This document shows, piece by piece, positions 51,780 through 60,849 of a DNA stretch of 64,000 nucleotides. This DNA comes from Candidatus Methanarcanum hacksteinii (GTDB lineage Archaea > Thermoplasmatota > Thermoplasmata > Methanomassiliicoccales > Methanomethylophilaceae). Where the stretch lies: NCBI GenBank assembly GCA_006954405.1, contig LVVQ01000001.1:558001-622000 (forward strand), in the 5' to 3' direction. How positions within the stretch are numbered: position 1 is the first letter of the stretch; every line of letters begins with the position of its first letter. The notes beneath the pieces were generated by a model. That model was given only the letters and a program-made list of their open reading frames with translations. It searched no databases and was not told where the DNA came from. Made by a program: the position numbers and the translations under genes.

Positions 51780-53099
51780 ATGGATCTGTTCGATACTACG
51801 AGGAAGGAGATATTGGCCAGGGAAGCGCCCCTTGCGAATCGTATGAGGCCAAAGACCATCGAGGATGTGGTCGGACAGGAACATATCCTTGGAAAGGACA
51901 AACTCCTGTATCGTTCGATCAAGGCCGATAGGATCAGTTCCTTGATATTCTATGGCCCTCCAGGTACTGGGAAGACGACCTTAGCACAGGTCATAGCCAA
52001 TACGACAAAGGCGGATTTCAGAGAGATGAACGCCACATGTGCTGGAAAGAAGGATATGGAGGATGCGGTCAAGCATGCGCAGGACATACTGGGCATGAAC
52101 GGGAGAAGGACGATACTATTCATCGACGAGATCCATCGTTTCAACAAGGGTCAGCAGGATTACCTATTACCATTCGTCGAGAACGGCACCATAATACTCA
52201 TTGGCGCTACGACAGAGAACCCATATTTCGAGGTGAATCGCGCATTGATATCACGCTCGATGGTATTGGAACTCAAACCGTTGGATCGTGAGGACATCAT
52301 CACGATATTGAAACATGCGATCTCCGATGCAGATAACGGATTGGGGAAGGAGAAGATATCCATCGATGATGATGCGTTAGTATTCTTGGCCGATATGTGC
52401 AACGGCGATGCTAGATCGGCGTTGAATGCATTGGAGATAGCATTCCTCACTACAGATCGTGATGCTGATGGTTCCATCCATATAGACGTGGATGTCGCAT
52501 CATCATGCATACAGAAACGCATACTTGGATACGACAAGGACGGGGACAATCACTACGACACGATCTCTGCTTTCATAAAGAGCATGCGCGGCTCTGATCC
52601 AGATGCCACCGTGTATTATCTGGCTAGGATGTTGTATGCAGGGGAGGATGTGAAGTTCATTGCAAGGCGCATAATGATATGTGCCTCCGAGGACGTATCC
52701 AATGCCGATCCCCAAGCTATCATCATCGCTACGGCAGCCTCACAGGCCGTCGAGCGGATAGGTATGCCTGAGGCCAGGATAATCCTAGCACAAGCCGCGA
52801 TATATGTCGCATGCGCCCCGAAGAGCAACTCATCCATCACAGCGATAGATGCTGCCATGAACTCGGTCAAGAATGAGCCCATGGGGCAGATCCCGCCATA
52901 TCTGAAGGATGCACATTACAGCAGTGCGAAGGAGTTGGGCCGTGGATTGACGTACAAGTATCCTCACAACTATCCTGATCACTATGTGGAGCAACAATAT
53001 CTTCCAGATGCTGTCAAGGATCGCAAGTTCTATGAGCCATCCGATAGTGGATATGAGAAATCGATAAAGAGGTTGTTCGAGAGGATAGGTAAACGTTAG
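51780..53099 (+). CDS. rarA: Replication-associated AAA ATPase RarA (MgsA/WRNIP1 family)
   Basis: A 439-residue clamp-loader-like ATPase acting at stalled replication forks. It has RPKTIEDVVGQEHILG, Walker A FYGPPGTGKTTLA, Walker B TILFIDEIHRFNKGQQD, and sensor 1 ILIGATTENPYFEVN, then the RarA C-terminal domain with YKYPHNYPDHYVEQQYLPD. RarA is chiefly bacterial and eukaryotic; its presence here is interesting. The ATG at 51780 fits the conserved start MDLFD. Confidence 0.92.
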   Translation: MDLFDTTRKEILAREAPLANRMRPKTIEDVVGQEHILGKDKLLYRSIKADRISSLIFYGPPGTGKTTLAQVIANTTKADFREMNATCAGKKDMEDAVKHAQDILGMNGRRTILFIDEIHRFNKGQQDYLLPFVENGTIILIGATTENPYFEVNRALISRSMVLELKPLDREDIITILKHAISDADNGLGKEKISIDDDALVFLADMCNGDARSALNALEIAFLTTDRDADGSIHIDVDVASSCIQKRILGYDKDGDNHYDTISAFIKSMRGSDPDATVYYLARMLYAGEDVKFIARRIMICASEDVSNADPQAIIIATAASQAVERIGMPEARIILAQAAIYVACAPKSNSSITAIDAAMNSVKNEPMGQIPPYLKDAHYSSAKELGRGLTYKYPHNYPDHYVEQQYLPDAVKDRKFYEPSDSGYEKSIKRLFERIGKR

Positions 53100-54091
53100 T
53101 TCGGATTCTCGCAGATCTTCACTATCTGTTCTATGAATCCATACGTACCCGTTCCGCCGCCGACATCAGGCGTACGGAATCCCCTCTTGTATGCAGAACG
53201 TATGGCTTCCCACAGTTTATTGCCTTCATCCTTGTATCCAAGGAAATCAAGCATCATGGCTGCGCATCTTAGGGATGCCGTCGGATTCGTCGCGTTATAT
53301 CCTGCAAGGTCAGGATTGGATCCATGGAGCGGTCTGAACAATCCTCTCGTCCTATTGATCGTCGCACACGGTACGAGATATGTGCCGCCTGTCAGCTTCG
53401 CCACCATCTCCGATAGCACATCGGAGAATGGACTGTATGAGATCACCGTATCGATCGTGTTGGGTTTGGTCAGGATCCTGGAGGCCAACTCAGGGATGCT
53501 CACATCATCGGATGATATCGAAGTACCAACCATGCATCTGTGGAATGATTCGATGGACATCGACTCCATCTCACTCGCAGGATCGCCCTCATGCGCAAAG
53601 AGGATCGTTTTGGAATCATTCCTTTCAGCATATTCCCTCGATGCGATGAATGTCCTGTCCATCTCTGAATACAGATATGATCTGGTGACATCGACGCTAT
53701 CTATGTCGTTGATCTCTGTTACGTTGACATCATCAGAAGCGTTCCTTATGAACGTGGCATCGATGTCGATCGAACTCAACTCAGGGATTATAGATTCTAT
53801 GCGTCTTATATTCAATTCCAATCTCATCCTTCTTTCGATCTCCGTTATAGGATTCCTGAAGGATCTGTCATCGGTAGGGATGGTGATGCCGCCCATCAGG
53901 ACGGCATCACATTCGTCGATGATCTCAAGTGTCGATACAGGGAGTGATTCCCCAGTCCTTTTGTAGCATTCGTAGCCGCAGTCAGCGGAGATCATGTCGA
54001 TATCTCCGGTCAGTGCCTTGAGCACCGATACTGCGGCAGTCGTCACTTCAGGACCTACGCCGTCACCTGAGAGCACCGCGATCTTCTTCAT
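53096..54091 (-). CDS. Divergent isocitrate/isopropylmalate dehydrogenase-family protein
   Basis: A 331-residue beta-decarboxylating dehydrogenase fold. Its start MKKIAVLSGDGVGPEVT and its FRPLHGSNPDLAGYNATNP block are family signatures, as is TGGTYLV. Two motifs differ: the usual Mg-ligand sequence reads SPFSDVLSEMVAKL (one Asp is Glu), and LAPSANIG-type sequence reads VPCATINR. The substrate is therefore unclear; isopropylmalate or a homologue is possible. It is downstream of, and coupled to, deoxyhypusine synthase and converges with rarA. Confidence 0.8.
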   Translation of the reverse strand: MKKIAVLSGDGVGPEVTTAAVSVLKALTGDIDMISADCGYECYKRTGESLPVSTLEIIDECDAVLMGGITIPTDDRSFRNPITEIERRMRLELNIRRIESIIPELSSIDIDATFIRNASDDVNVTEINDIDSVDVTRSYLYSEMDRTFIASREYAERNDSKTILFAHEGDPASEMESMSIESFHRCMVGTSISSDDVSIPELASRILTKPNTIDTVISYSPFSDVLSEMVAKLTGGTYLVPCATINRTRGLFRPLHGSNPDLAGYNATNPTASLRCAAMMLDFLGYKDEGNKLWEAIRSAYKRGFRTPDVGGGTGTYGFIEQIVKICENPN

Positions 54092-55041
54092 CAGAGCCTA
54101 TCCTCAACGGCTGCCATGATGAGCGGGAGGTTGATCGTAGCATCTCCTTCCACGGTCATCTTCTTGGCATTGGCCTTGACCTTACCCCATGAGACGGCCT
54201 CTCTGATCTGTGCACCGGAGAGTGAACCGTCGTATTCCTGTGCTGTCGTGAGGTAGATCGCATAATCCAATCCTCCGCGGAACTGATTCCACCAGATGAC
54301 GTGGTGTTTCGAGATACCTCCGCCGATGATGATCGCACCCGTGTTCTTCGCCTCATCCGTCATCTCGCTGAGCATCTGCTCATCAGCGAAGAGATCGATC
54401 CTGAGCTTTCTGTGCATCTGGTAGTACATCCAGAGCTGACATCCGAATGAACCGTCCGTGATACCGGGGACGACTATGGGTACGTTGTGTTTATGACACT
54501 GATACAGAAGTGAGTCCTCATTATCGAGTCTCGCACCGACCTGATCTATGATCTCGTGTGTGGACAATGATGTGGTGTCCTTGAAGATGTCATCGAACAT
54601 AGGGAGGAGGTTATCCTCAAGAACGATACCATAGCAGTCGTCGGGTACGAGGACGTTACCGAGCCTGCTGATACCATTGTCCCTGAGTTTCGCATCATCC
54701 ATCAAGAAGTCGCCTTTGTAGTATGAGGCCCATGTCCTTGAAAGGTCGTGGTCCAATGTTCCGCATGTTGTGATTATGACATCGATGAATCCTTTCTTCA
54801 CCATGTCGACGATGACACCGCGCGTACCTGTCGCCATGATGCATGCAGGGAATGACAGGATGCGAAGACAATCCTTCTTCTTGAACATCTTCTCTACGAT
54901 GTCAGCGGCATCTGAGAGTTTCTGTGCTGTGAATCCGCCTGATTTTCCCATCATCTTGACGAGATCATTGGCCGTCATCCCTTTCTTGATCTTGATATCC
55001 TTGACTGCAACGAGTTTCTTGTTATCAAAAGTTGCTACCAT
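54091..55041 (-). CDS. dys: Deoxyhypusine synthase
   Basis: Transfers the aminobutyl group of spermidine to a lysine of aIF5A, first step of hypusine formation. The 316-residue protein has the NAD-binding IITTCGTLDHDLSR, then PGITDGSFGCQLWMY and GGGISKHH, and the active-site lysine region GKVKANAKKMTVEGDATI. The ATG at 55041 is well placed and it heads a two-gene operon with the dehydrogenase-family gene. Confidence 0.95.
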   Translation of the reverse strand: MVATFDNKKLVAVKDIKIKKGMTANDLVKMMGKSGGFTAQKLSDAADIVEKMFKKKDCLRILSFPACIMATGTRGVIVDMVKKGFIDVIITTCGTLDHDLSRTWASYYKGDFLMDDAKLRDNGISRLGNVLVPDDCYGIVLEDNLLPMFDDIFKDTTSLSTHEIIDQVGARLDNEDSLLYQCHKHNVPIVVPGITDGSFGCQLWMYYQMHRKLRIDLFADEQMLSEMTDEAKNTGAIIIGGGISKHHVIWWNQFRGGLDYAIYLTTAQEYDGSLSGAQIREAVSWGKVKANAKKMTVEGDATINLPLIMAAVEDRL

Positions 55042-55117
55042 GATACTAACTTCCGTTATGCGGTGGTTACGGCCTCTTATTAATTAAGTTTATCAATTGA
55101 CCAAAGAAGGATCGAAT

Positions 55118-56674
55118 TCAATCCTTCTTCCTGAGTAACGGTAATGCATGCAAGAAGAAACGGATGAGTCCTCTCTTACTTCCGAAGAGACTTTGCGTCA
55201 TCTCGGTCTGTATGTCCGTACCCTCTTTCGTGTACGGTGTCCACCACGGATCATTGCTCCAAGCACCCTTATCCTCATGCAGATGCTGTATCTCCATCAG
55301 ACTCAGGAATCCTTCCTCGCCATGGCTCTTCCCGAATCCGCTCATGTGTGTCCCGCCCCATGGGAGCGAAGGCATACCATAGTTGTACAGCAGGTTGTTC
55401 ACGTTGACCATGCCCGAATTCATCCTTCCTGCCAATTCATGTCCGTATTGGATATCCTCAGTCCATACCGAACCGCCAAGGGCATACGGACAACTGTTGT
55501 TGAGTTCTATAGCTTCATCGTCATCATCGAATGGAACTATCGTTGTGAATGGCCCGAACACTTCGGTCGTGTACAGTTCGCTGCCAACAGGTATATCGGT
55601 GATCACGGCAGGTTCGAGGAACCATCCCTCGAGTCCTTCCACTCTCTTGCCTCCATATACGACATTTGCACCGAGTTCCTTCGCTCTTTCAACAGCATCC
55701 AGTACGTCATGCATCGCCCTCTCATTGATGACAGGTCCGATGGATATCGTCGGATCGTTGTAGTCATATCCTATCTTCAGCCCTTTCACTCTCTCTACGA
55801 ATTTTGATACGAAATCATCATAGATCGAACTGTGGACCATGATCCTCTGCACTCCGACACATACTTGCCCAGAGTTCACATAGGATCCCCAGACGGCAGC
55901 TTTGATCGCTCTATTGATGTCAGCATCCTTCAGGATGATCATAGAATCGCATCCTCCGAGTTCAAGGGATACAGGAGTGAGGTTATCCGCGGCTGAACGC
56001 ATTATGCTCATGCCCGTATCAGTCCCACCCGTGAACATGATCCTTCTCACCGAGGGGGATTGCACCAATGCATTGCCTATCCCCGAACCATGGATGCAGA
56101 TGACGAGATCATCAGGGAATCCTGCTTTTTTGAATAGTGATGATATCAACTCTCCGCAGAGAGGCGTCTCGGATGAAGGTTTGAGTATGACTGAATTCCC
56201 GACGGCAACGGATGACATGCATTCTGTGAACGGGATGCAGATCGGGAAGTTGTATGGCGATATGCAAGCGGTGATACCCGCGGGTTTGTATCTGATGTAG
56301 GATCTGCGCCCCATGGCACGCATCATCATGTCCATGGGTTCTATCTTCCTGCGTATCTCGAATTTGAATCTGTTGAGCCAATCGGCACAGTACTTTGCAT
56401 GCGCTGATGATACAAAGAATTCCGTGTTGATGCATTCCGCCTTCGGTTTACCCGTTTCCTTATGCACAGTGAGTCCGAGTTCTTCCACATCATCGGCGAT
56501 GATCTTACTCAATCTTCTGAAATACTCGCTCCTTCTCTTTGGAGGTATCTTAGCCCATTCCCTCTGTGCCTTATCACTCCTTTCGATTATAGAGTCGATT
56601 TCCGACACGTCTATCGTTTCAACAGAACCTATCTCTTCGGTGGTCGCAGGGCAATAAGATTTCAGTATTCCCAT
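55118..56674 (-). CDS. Aldehyde dehydrogenase (succinate-semialdehyde-type)
   Basis: A 518-residue NAD(P)-dependent aldehyde dehydrogenase. The catalytic Glu is in SLELGGCDSMI and the catalytic Cys in NSGQVCVGVQR; the oxyanion Asn and cofactor loop SPYNFPIC and GSGIGNALVQSPSV are present. The extra C-terminal ~40 residues (TQSLFGSKRGLIRFF) form a hydrophobic/basic tail that may touch the membrane. The substrate cannot be assigned. It has no evident operon partner. Confidence 0.88.
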   Translation of the reverse strand: MGILKSYCPATTEEIGSVETIDVSEIDSIIERSDKAQREWAKIPPKRRSEYFRRLSKIIADDVEELGLTVHKETGKPKAECINTEFFVSSAHAKYCADWLNRFKFEIRRKIEPMDMMMRAMGRRSYIRYKPAGITACISPYNFPICIPFTECMSSVAVGNSVILKPSSETPLCGELISSLFKKAGFPDDLVICIHGSGIGNALVQSPSVRRIMFTGGTDTGMSIMRSAADNLTPVSLELGGCDSMIILKDADINRAIKAAVWGSYVNSGQVCVGVQRIMVHSSIYDDFVSKFVERVKGLKIGYDYNDPTISIGPVINERAMHDVLDAVERAKELGANVVYGGKRVEGLEGWFLEPAVITDIPVGSELYTTEVFGPFTTIVPFDDDDEAIELNNSCPYALGGSVWTEDIQYGHELAGRMNSGMVNVNNLLYNYGMPSLPWGGTHMSGFGKSHGEEGFLSLMEIQHLHEDKGAWSNDPWWTPYTKEGTDIQTEMTQSLFGSKRGLIRFFLHALPLLRKKD

Positions 56675-56746
56675 GGAACTCTGTATGTCCGCATGGTTTA
56701 ATTTGATTATCCGCGTCCATAGGTGTCTTTATTACATGAAGTAATC

Positions 56747-57181
56747 ATGTCATACAGCATGATGTTGATGGAGAGATGCTGTGATTATCCCGAACTACTC
56801 GAATCGTTGAGAGGGAGATCGGTACTGATATGGTCGTGCTCCATATGCGCATCATTATGCAATGGCATAGGCAGCAAAGCATCGGCGGAATCATTGTCTG
56901 ATAGGCTGACATCCGATGGGATAGATGTGAAAGGCATCATCATGACCGGTGCAGCATGCATAATGAGTAAGGTCAGATCCACGTCGGACGATTCTGGGAT
57001 CGATGGTTCGGATGTCATACTGGCTCTGTCATGCAACATGGGTTCCGATAACATTTCTCGCGTGACCGGCAAGGATGTCATGAACCCCATCATCACCATC
57101 GGTTACGGATATCTCGATGATGACGGGATACCTCGTCTTCCTGATGGTTCTACGTTATCATCGAAATCATCTCCGTTCTGA
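56747..57181 (+). CDS. MTHFR_C/MetV-like small cysteine protein, tentative
   Basis: About 144 residues. The core resembles the MTHFR C-terminal (MetV) domain: VLIWSCSICASLCNGIGSKASAESL, then DVKGIIMTGAACIMSK, VILALSCNMGSDNISR, matching the 'CxxCaxxC...C...LsC' layout. In acetogens MetV binds Fe-S clusters beside MetF. Here there is no MetF neighbour. The family call is by pattern only. The start may be 56747 or 56759, as TTTATTACA sits about 25 bases upstream of the latter. Confidence 0.6.
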   Translation: MSYSMMLMERCCDYPELLESLRGRSVLIWSCSICASLCNGIGSKASAESLSDRLTSDGIDVKGIIMTGAACIMSKVRSTSDDSGIDGSDVILALSCNMGSDNISRVTGKDVMNPIITIGYGYLDDDGIPRLPDGSTLSSKSSPF

Positions 57182-57222
57182 GTTTATATAAATTATTTAC
57201 CTATCCTTTTTATACAACAACG

Positions 57223-57245
57223 AATGTTGGGGGCTCAGCAACATT
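57223..57245 (+). promoter_or_regulatory. Inverted repeat in the hppA leader
   Basis: AATGTTG and CAACATT pair perfectly with a 9-base loop (GGGGCTCAG), 14 bases before the hppA ATG and next to AGGAG. Two TATA-like boxes are upstream (TTTATATAAAT near 57187 and TTTTATAC near 57210). It may be an operator or leader hairpin. Confidence 0.5.
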
Positions 57246-57259
57246 AGGAGTTAACTATA

Positions 57260-59470
57260 ATGATTGAGTTCACCATGGACAACTTGTTGTGGATGGTACC
57301 TGTCGCTGCAGTTATCGCCTTGGTGGTTGCCGCTGTTTTCTTCAAACAGATATTCTCGAAGGACAAAGGAACCCCCGAGATGCAGGCAATCTCCGATAAG
57401 ATCGAGGAAGGAGCTATGGCTTACCTCGCAAGGCAGTACAAGACTATCGCTATCATCGCACTTGTTGTTGCTATCATCATCTTCGCAGTAGGATTCTGCG
57501 AGGATTTCAAAGACTACTTGAACGGAAAGGTCGCAGTAGCGTTCCTCATCGGTGCAGGATGCTCGATCCTCTCCGGTTACATCGGAATGAAGGTCTCTGT
57601 CAATTCTAACATCAGGACATCGGCTGCAGCAACACGCTCGCTCGATGAGGCATTCAAGACATCATTCCGCGGAGGAGCGATCTCAGGAATCGCAGTGTCC
57701 GTCCTCTCACTCGCAGGACTCTTCGCTGTGTTCTTCCTCTACGACATCTGGTGTGACGGCGATATGACCGCTACACTCCACTCGGTCGTGGGTTACGCAT
57801 TCGGTGCATCTATGGCAGCTCTCTTCGCACAGCTCGGAGGAGGTATCTACACCAAAGCCGCAGATGTCGGAGCGGATCTCGTCGGAAAGGTCGAGGCAGG
57901 TATTCCCGAGGATGACCCCAGGAACCCCGCTGTCATCGCAGATCTCGTCGGAGACAACGTCGGTGACTGTGCAGGACGTGGAGCAGATATCTTCGAATCC
58001 ACAGCCGCTGAGATCATCGGTTCGATGGTCATTGGTCTTGCAGTCGTCAAGCTCTCAACAGTTGGGATCTTCAACAACAACTTCATCTACCTTCCGCTTG
58101 TCATCATGGCATTCGGACTCATCGCATCCTTGGTCGGAATCTTCTGTGTACGTCTCAAGGATGAGGATGCAGACGTCATCAAGTCACTCAACCTCGGTTA
58201 CTATGTGACTATGGCCCTCGTCATCGTTACGATGATATTCTCATGCTATTGGCTTCTCAATGGCGACAACGGCCTCACACAGATCGGTGGATTGTCAGTG
58301 ACGGTCAACTGGTGGATGTTCGCAATCGCTGGAATCGTCGGTATCGCACTTGGACTCGTCGTCGTCTATGTCACACAGTACTACACAGGCGACCACAAAC
58401 CAGTCAAGACGATCGCGGAACAGTCCGAATCAGGACCTGCAACGAACGTCATCATGGGTCTCTCGGTCGGTATGGAGTCCACAGTCATCCCTGTGGTCTG
58501 CATCGGTATCGCAATTATCGCAACATTCCTCCTTGGTTACTTCGCCATCGATGGAGCATTCGTCGACTCTACATACAAGATGACGATGGGACTTTACGGA
58601 ACAGCGATCGCAACCGTCTCTATGCTCGCATCATCCGCATTCATCCTCGCAGAGGATACGTTCGGACCGATCACGGACAACGCAGGCGGTATCGCGGAGA
58701 TGTCCAACCAGCCTGAAGAGGTAAGGAACAGGACAGACAAGCTCGATTCCGTCGGTAACACAACAAAAGCACTCACGAAAGGATACGCAATGTCATCCGC
58801 TGCACTCGCAGCATTCCTTCTGTTCGCAGCATTCTTCGAGATCGTTGCCGAGCACAACGGAACAACGATCATCGCTGAGATGAACCAGGTCGTTCTTGGA
58901 AATCCCCTGATCTTCGTCGGAGGACTCATCGGAGCAGCACTCGTGTTCTTCTTCGCATCACTCGCTATACGTGCAGTTGGAACGGCTGCCGGTGAGATGG
59001 TCCAGGAGGTCCGTGAGCAGTTCAAGGATGGAAAGATCATGGCTGGAGAGAAACAGCCTGAATACGGAAGGTGTGTCGATATCGCAACGAAATCCGCCCT
59101 CAGGCAGATGGTCGTTCCCGCACTCCTGCCTATCCTCGTACCTGTCGTCTTCGGACTCCTTTACAGGTACGCTCTGCCTACAGAGTTCCAGGTACTCGCA
59201 CCCTATGCGGTCGGCGGACTCATCATGGTAGCTACCATCGTCGGTATCCTCATGGCCAACTTCCTCAACAACGGTGGAGGAGCATGGGATAACGCAAAGA
59301 AATACATCGAGACCGGTGCACACGGAGGAAAGAAGTCACCTGCACACGCAGCAGCTGTTGTCGGTGATACCATCGGTGATCCGTTCAAGGACACTGCAGG
59401 ACCTTCGATCCACGTTCTGGTCAAACTGCTCTCGACCATCTGTTTGGTCACAGCAGTCCTGTATCTCTAA
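57260..59470 (+). CDS. hppA: Membrane-bound pyrophosphatase, K+-independent type
   Basis: A 736-residue ion-pumping pyrophosphatase with about 16 membrane helices. The substrate site DVGADLVGKVEAGIPEDDPRN-type block is present (here AADVGADLVGKVEAGIPEDD) with AVIADLVGDNVGDCAGRGADIFES. The segment GNTTKALTKGYA has Lys where K+-dependent enzymes have Ala, so K+-independent proton pumping is inferred. GDTIGDPFKDTAGPS closes the active site. It couples PPi hydrolysis to an ion gradient. Codon bias is high, like mcr. A hairpin terminator follows. Confidence 0.95.
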   Translation: MIEFTMDNLLWMVPVAAVIALVVAAVFFKQIFSKDKGTPEMQAISDKIEEGAMAYLARQYKTIAIIALVVAIIIFAVGFCEDFKDYLNGKVAVAFLIGAGCSILSGYIGMKVSVNSNIRTSAAATRSLDEAFKTSFRGGAISGIAVSVLSLAGLFAVFFLYDIWCDGDMTATLHSVVGYAFGASMAALFAQLGGGIYTKAADVGADLVGKVEAGIPEDDPRNPAVIADLVGDNVGDCAGRGADIFESTAAEIIGSMVIGLAVVKLSTVGIFNNNFIYLPLVIMAFGLIASLVGIFCVRLKDEDADVIKSLNLGYYVTMALVIVTMIFSCYWLLNGDNGLTQIGGLSVTVNWWMFAIAGIVGIALGLVVVYVTQYYTGDHKPVKTIAEQSESGPATNVIMGLSVGMESTVIPVVCIGIAIIATFLLGYFAIDGAFVDSTYKMTMGLYGTAIATVSMLASSAFILAEDTFGPITDNAGGIAEMSNQPEEVRNRTDKLDSVGNTTKALTKGYAMSSAALAAFLLFAAFFEIVAEHNGTTIIAEMNQVVLGNPLIFVGGLIGAALVFFFASLAIRAVGTAAGEMVQEVREQFKDGKIMAGEKQPEYGRCVDIATKSALRQMVVPALLPILVPVVFGLLYRYALPTEFQVLAPYAVGGLIMVATIVGILMANFLNNGGGAWDNAKKYIETGAHGGKKSPAHAAAVVGDTIGDPFKDTAGPSIHVLVKLLSTICLVTAVLYL

Positions 59471-59480
59471 ACAAGTTTAA

Positions 59481-59497
59481 GGGAGGTAATCCCTCCC
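59481..59497 (+). terminator. Hairpin terminator after hppA
   Basis: GGGAGG-TAATC-CCTCCC flanked by AA and TT, 10 bases after the stop codon. Confidence 0.7.
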
Positions 59498-59588
59498 TTC
59501 ATTTCTATACTATATCCTTATACGCGTATGCGTGTAATCAGCTTTATATAAGAGGGCTTTAATCTCCAGCCATTCAAGAGGATATCCT

Positions 59589-60152
59589 ATGTACATGATA
59601 ACACAGGCCGAGAGGGTAGTGCGCATACCTCCAGCAGATCTTGGTGAAGACATAGACAAAGTCATCGATGCCCTCACATGGGATTCATTCGAAGGACAGA
59701 TCGGACCTAACAAGGAGATAACTATCCTTGTACAGGATGTCGAGACCATTGGACCTGGACGTATCGTTCATGGAGACGGAGCGGTCTATCAGACGGTCAA
59801 ATTCAATCAGCTCGTATTCAAACCGAAAGAGAACGAGATCATCGAGGGTGAGGTCGTAGAGATAGTCAAATTCGGTGCTTTCATCAGATTCGGTCCGTTG
59901 GACGGACTCCTTCACGTGAGTCAGGTGTTGGATGACCGTGTCGATATCGATGCAGAGAATCAGAGGCTCATCGGAAAGGACACTGGAAGGACCCTCAACA
60001 TCGGAGACATCGTCAGGGCAAGGATCGTCAGTATCGACCTCAACGAGAAGAATCCCCAGGATAGTAAGATCGGATTAACGATGCGCCAACCCGGTCTGGG
60101 AAGACTCGAATGGATCGAGGAAGACAAGAGGAAACAGGAGGCTGATGCCTGA
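59589..60152 (+). CDS. rpo7: RNA polymerase subunit Rpo7 (E')
   Basis: Rpo7, 187 residues, forms the stalk of archaeal RNA polymerase with Rpo4. The N-terminal tip domain ends VFKPKENEIIEGEVVEI, and the S1/OB domain follows with FGPLDGLLHVSQVLDD and KIGLTMRQPGLG. Spt4 follows with a 1-base overlap. An archaeal TATA (CTTTATATAAG, 59540-59550) lies about 45 bases upstream. Confidence 0.95.
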   Translation: MYMITQAERVVRIPPADLGEDIDKVIDALTWDSFEGQIGPNKEITILVQDVETIGPGRIVHGDGAVYQTVKFNQLVFKPKENEIIEGEVVEIVKFGAFIRFGPLDGLLHVSQVLDDRVDIDAENQRLIGKDTGRTLNIGDIVRARIVSIDLNEKNPQDSKIGLTMRQPGLGRLEWIEEDKRKQEADA

Positions 60153-60343
60153 TGGTCGGACCTGTTTACAAAGCATGCAAACAGTGCAGCTTCATCTCTG
60201 AAGAGGACACATGCCCCCGCTGCGGAGGACAGACATCCAGAGAATGGCAGGGCTACCTCGTGGTCATAGACTATGAGAAATCCGACATAGCTAAACAGAT
60301 GGGCATCTCATCCAATGGGAAATATGCCCTGAGGGTGCGTTGA
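60152..60343 (+). CDS. spt4: Transcription elongation factor Spt4 (RpoE'')
   Basis: A 63-residue zinc protein that pairs with Spt5 on RNA polymerase. Two CxxC pairs are seen in YKACKQCSF and CPRCGGQTS, then WQGYLVVIDYEKSDIA. Length and order are typical. It is translationally linked to rpo7 (1-base overlap) and the dephospho-CoA kinase gene follows. Confidence 0.95.
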   Translation: MVGPVYKACKQCSFISEEDTCPRCGGQTSREWQGYLVVIDYEKSDIAKQMGISSNGKYALRVR

Positions 60344-60348
60344 TCCAA

Positions 60349-60849
60349 ATGTCCGGCAGAAGGATCCCTGGGGGGAGAAGAGATCTCTTCAAGGAACCGC
60401 TGGGCACAGATTTGGATGAAACTGAACTCAAACAACATAACGCTGCAAAGATGATCACTGTTGGGGATGTGGTATCTCTGACGGTGAGGAGGAACGGCAT
60501 GACGCCACTCCTGTCCATCTATGATGGATACACGGAGAGGCATGAGATGACCGGGTTCGCCACCTATGTCGAAAGTCATGGGTTGGAAGAGAAGGTCATC
60601 GTCAATCCTGCAGGTACGGTAACCTGTGAGCTTGAAGATGCCATAAGAAACGCGATTACTGGTGAGGCAGGGATAATACGTGTCGAAGGCGAGGAGGATC
60701 TGGCAGTGATGCCGTGTATCCTGAACGCGCCTGATGGCTACGATATCATCTATGGTTGGCCAGGAAAAGGGATGATGTGCGTCACCACGGACGAACACAT
60801 CCGCAAAAGAGTAAAAGAACTCTGGAATATGATGGAGGACTTTGAATGA
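60349..60849 (+). CDS. GTP-dependent dephospho-CoA kinase (DUF359)
   Basis: The archaeal enzyme of CoA synthesis that uses GTP, about 166 residues. Family traits are KMITVGDVVSLTV, LLSIYDGYTERHEM, VNPAGTVTCELEDAI and GEEDLAVMPCILNAPDG. The ATG at 60349 is chosen over a TTG at 60340 which overlaps spt4. Its last codons overlap the S24e start (ATGA). CoA synthesis beside RNA polymerase and ribosomal genes is the normal archaeal order. Confidence 0.9.
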   Translation: MSGRRIPGGRRDLFKEPLGTDLDETELKQHNAAKMITVGDVVSLTVRRNGMTPLLSIYDGYTERHEMTGFATYVESHGLEEKVIVNPAGTVTCELEDAIRNAITGEAGIIRVEGEEDLAVMPCILNAPDGYDIIYGWPGKGMMCVTTDEHIRKRVKELWNMMEDFE

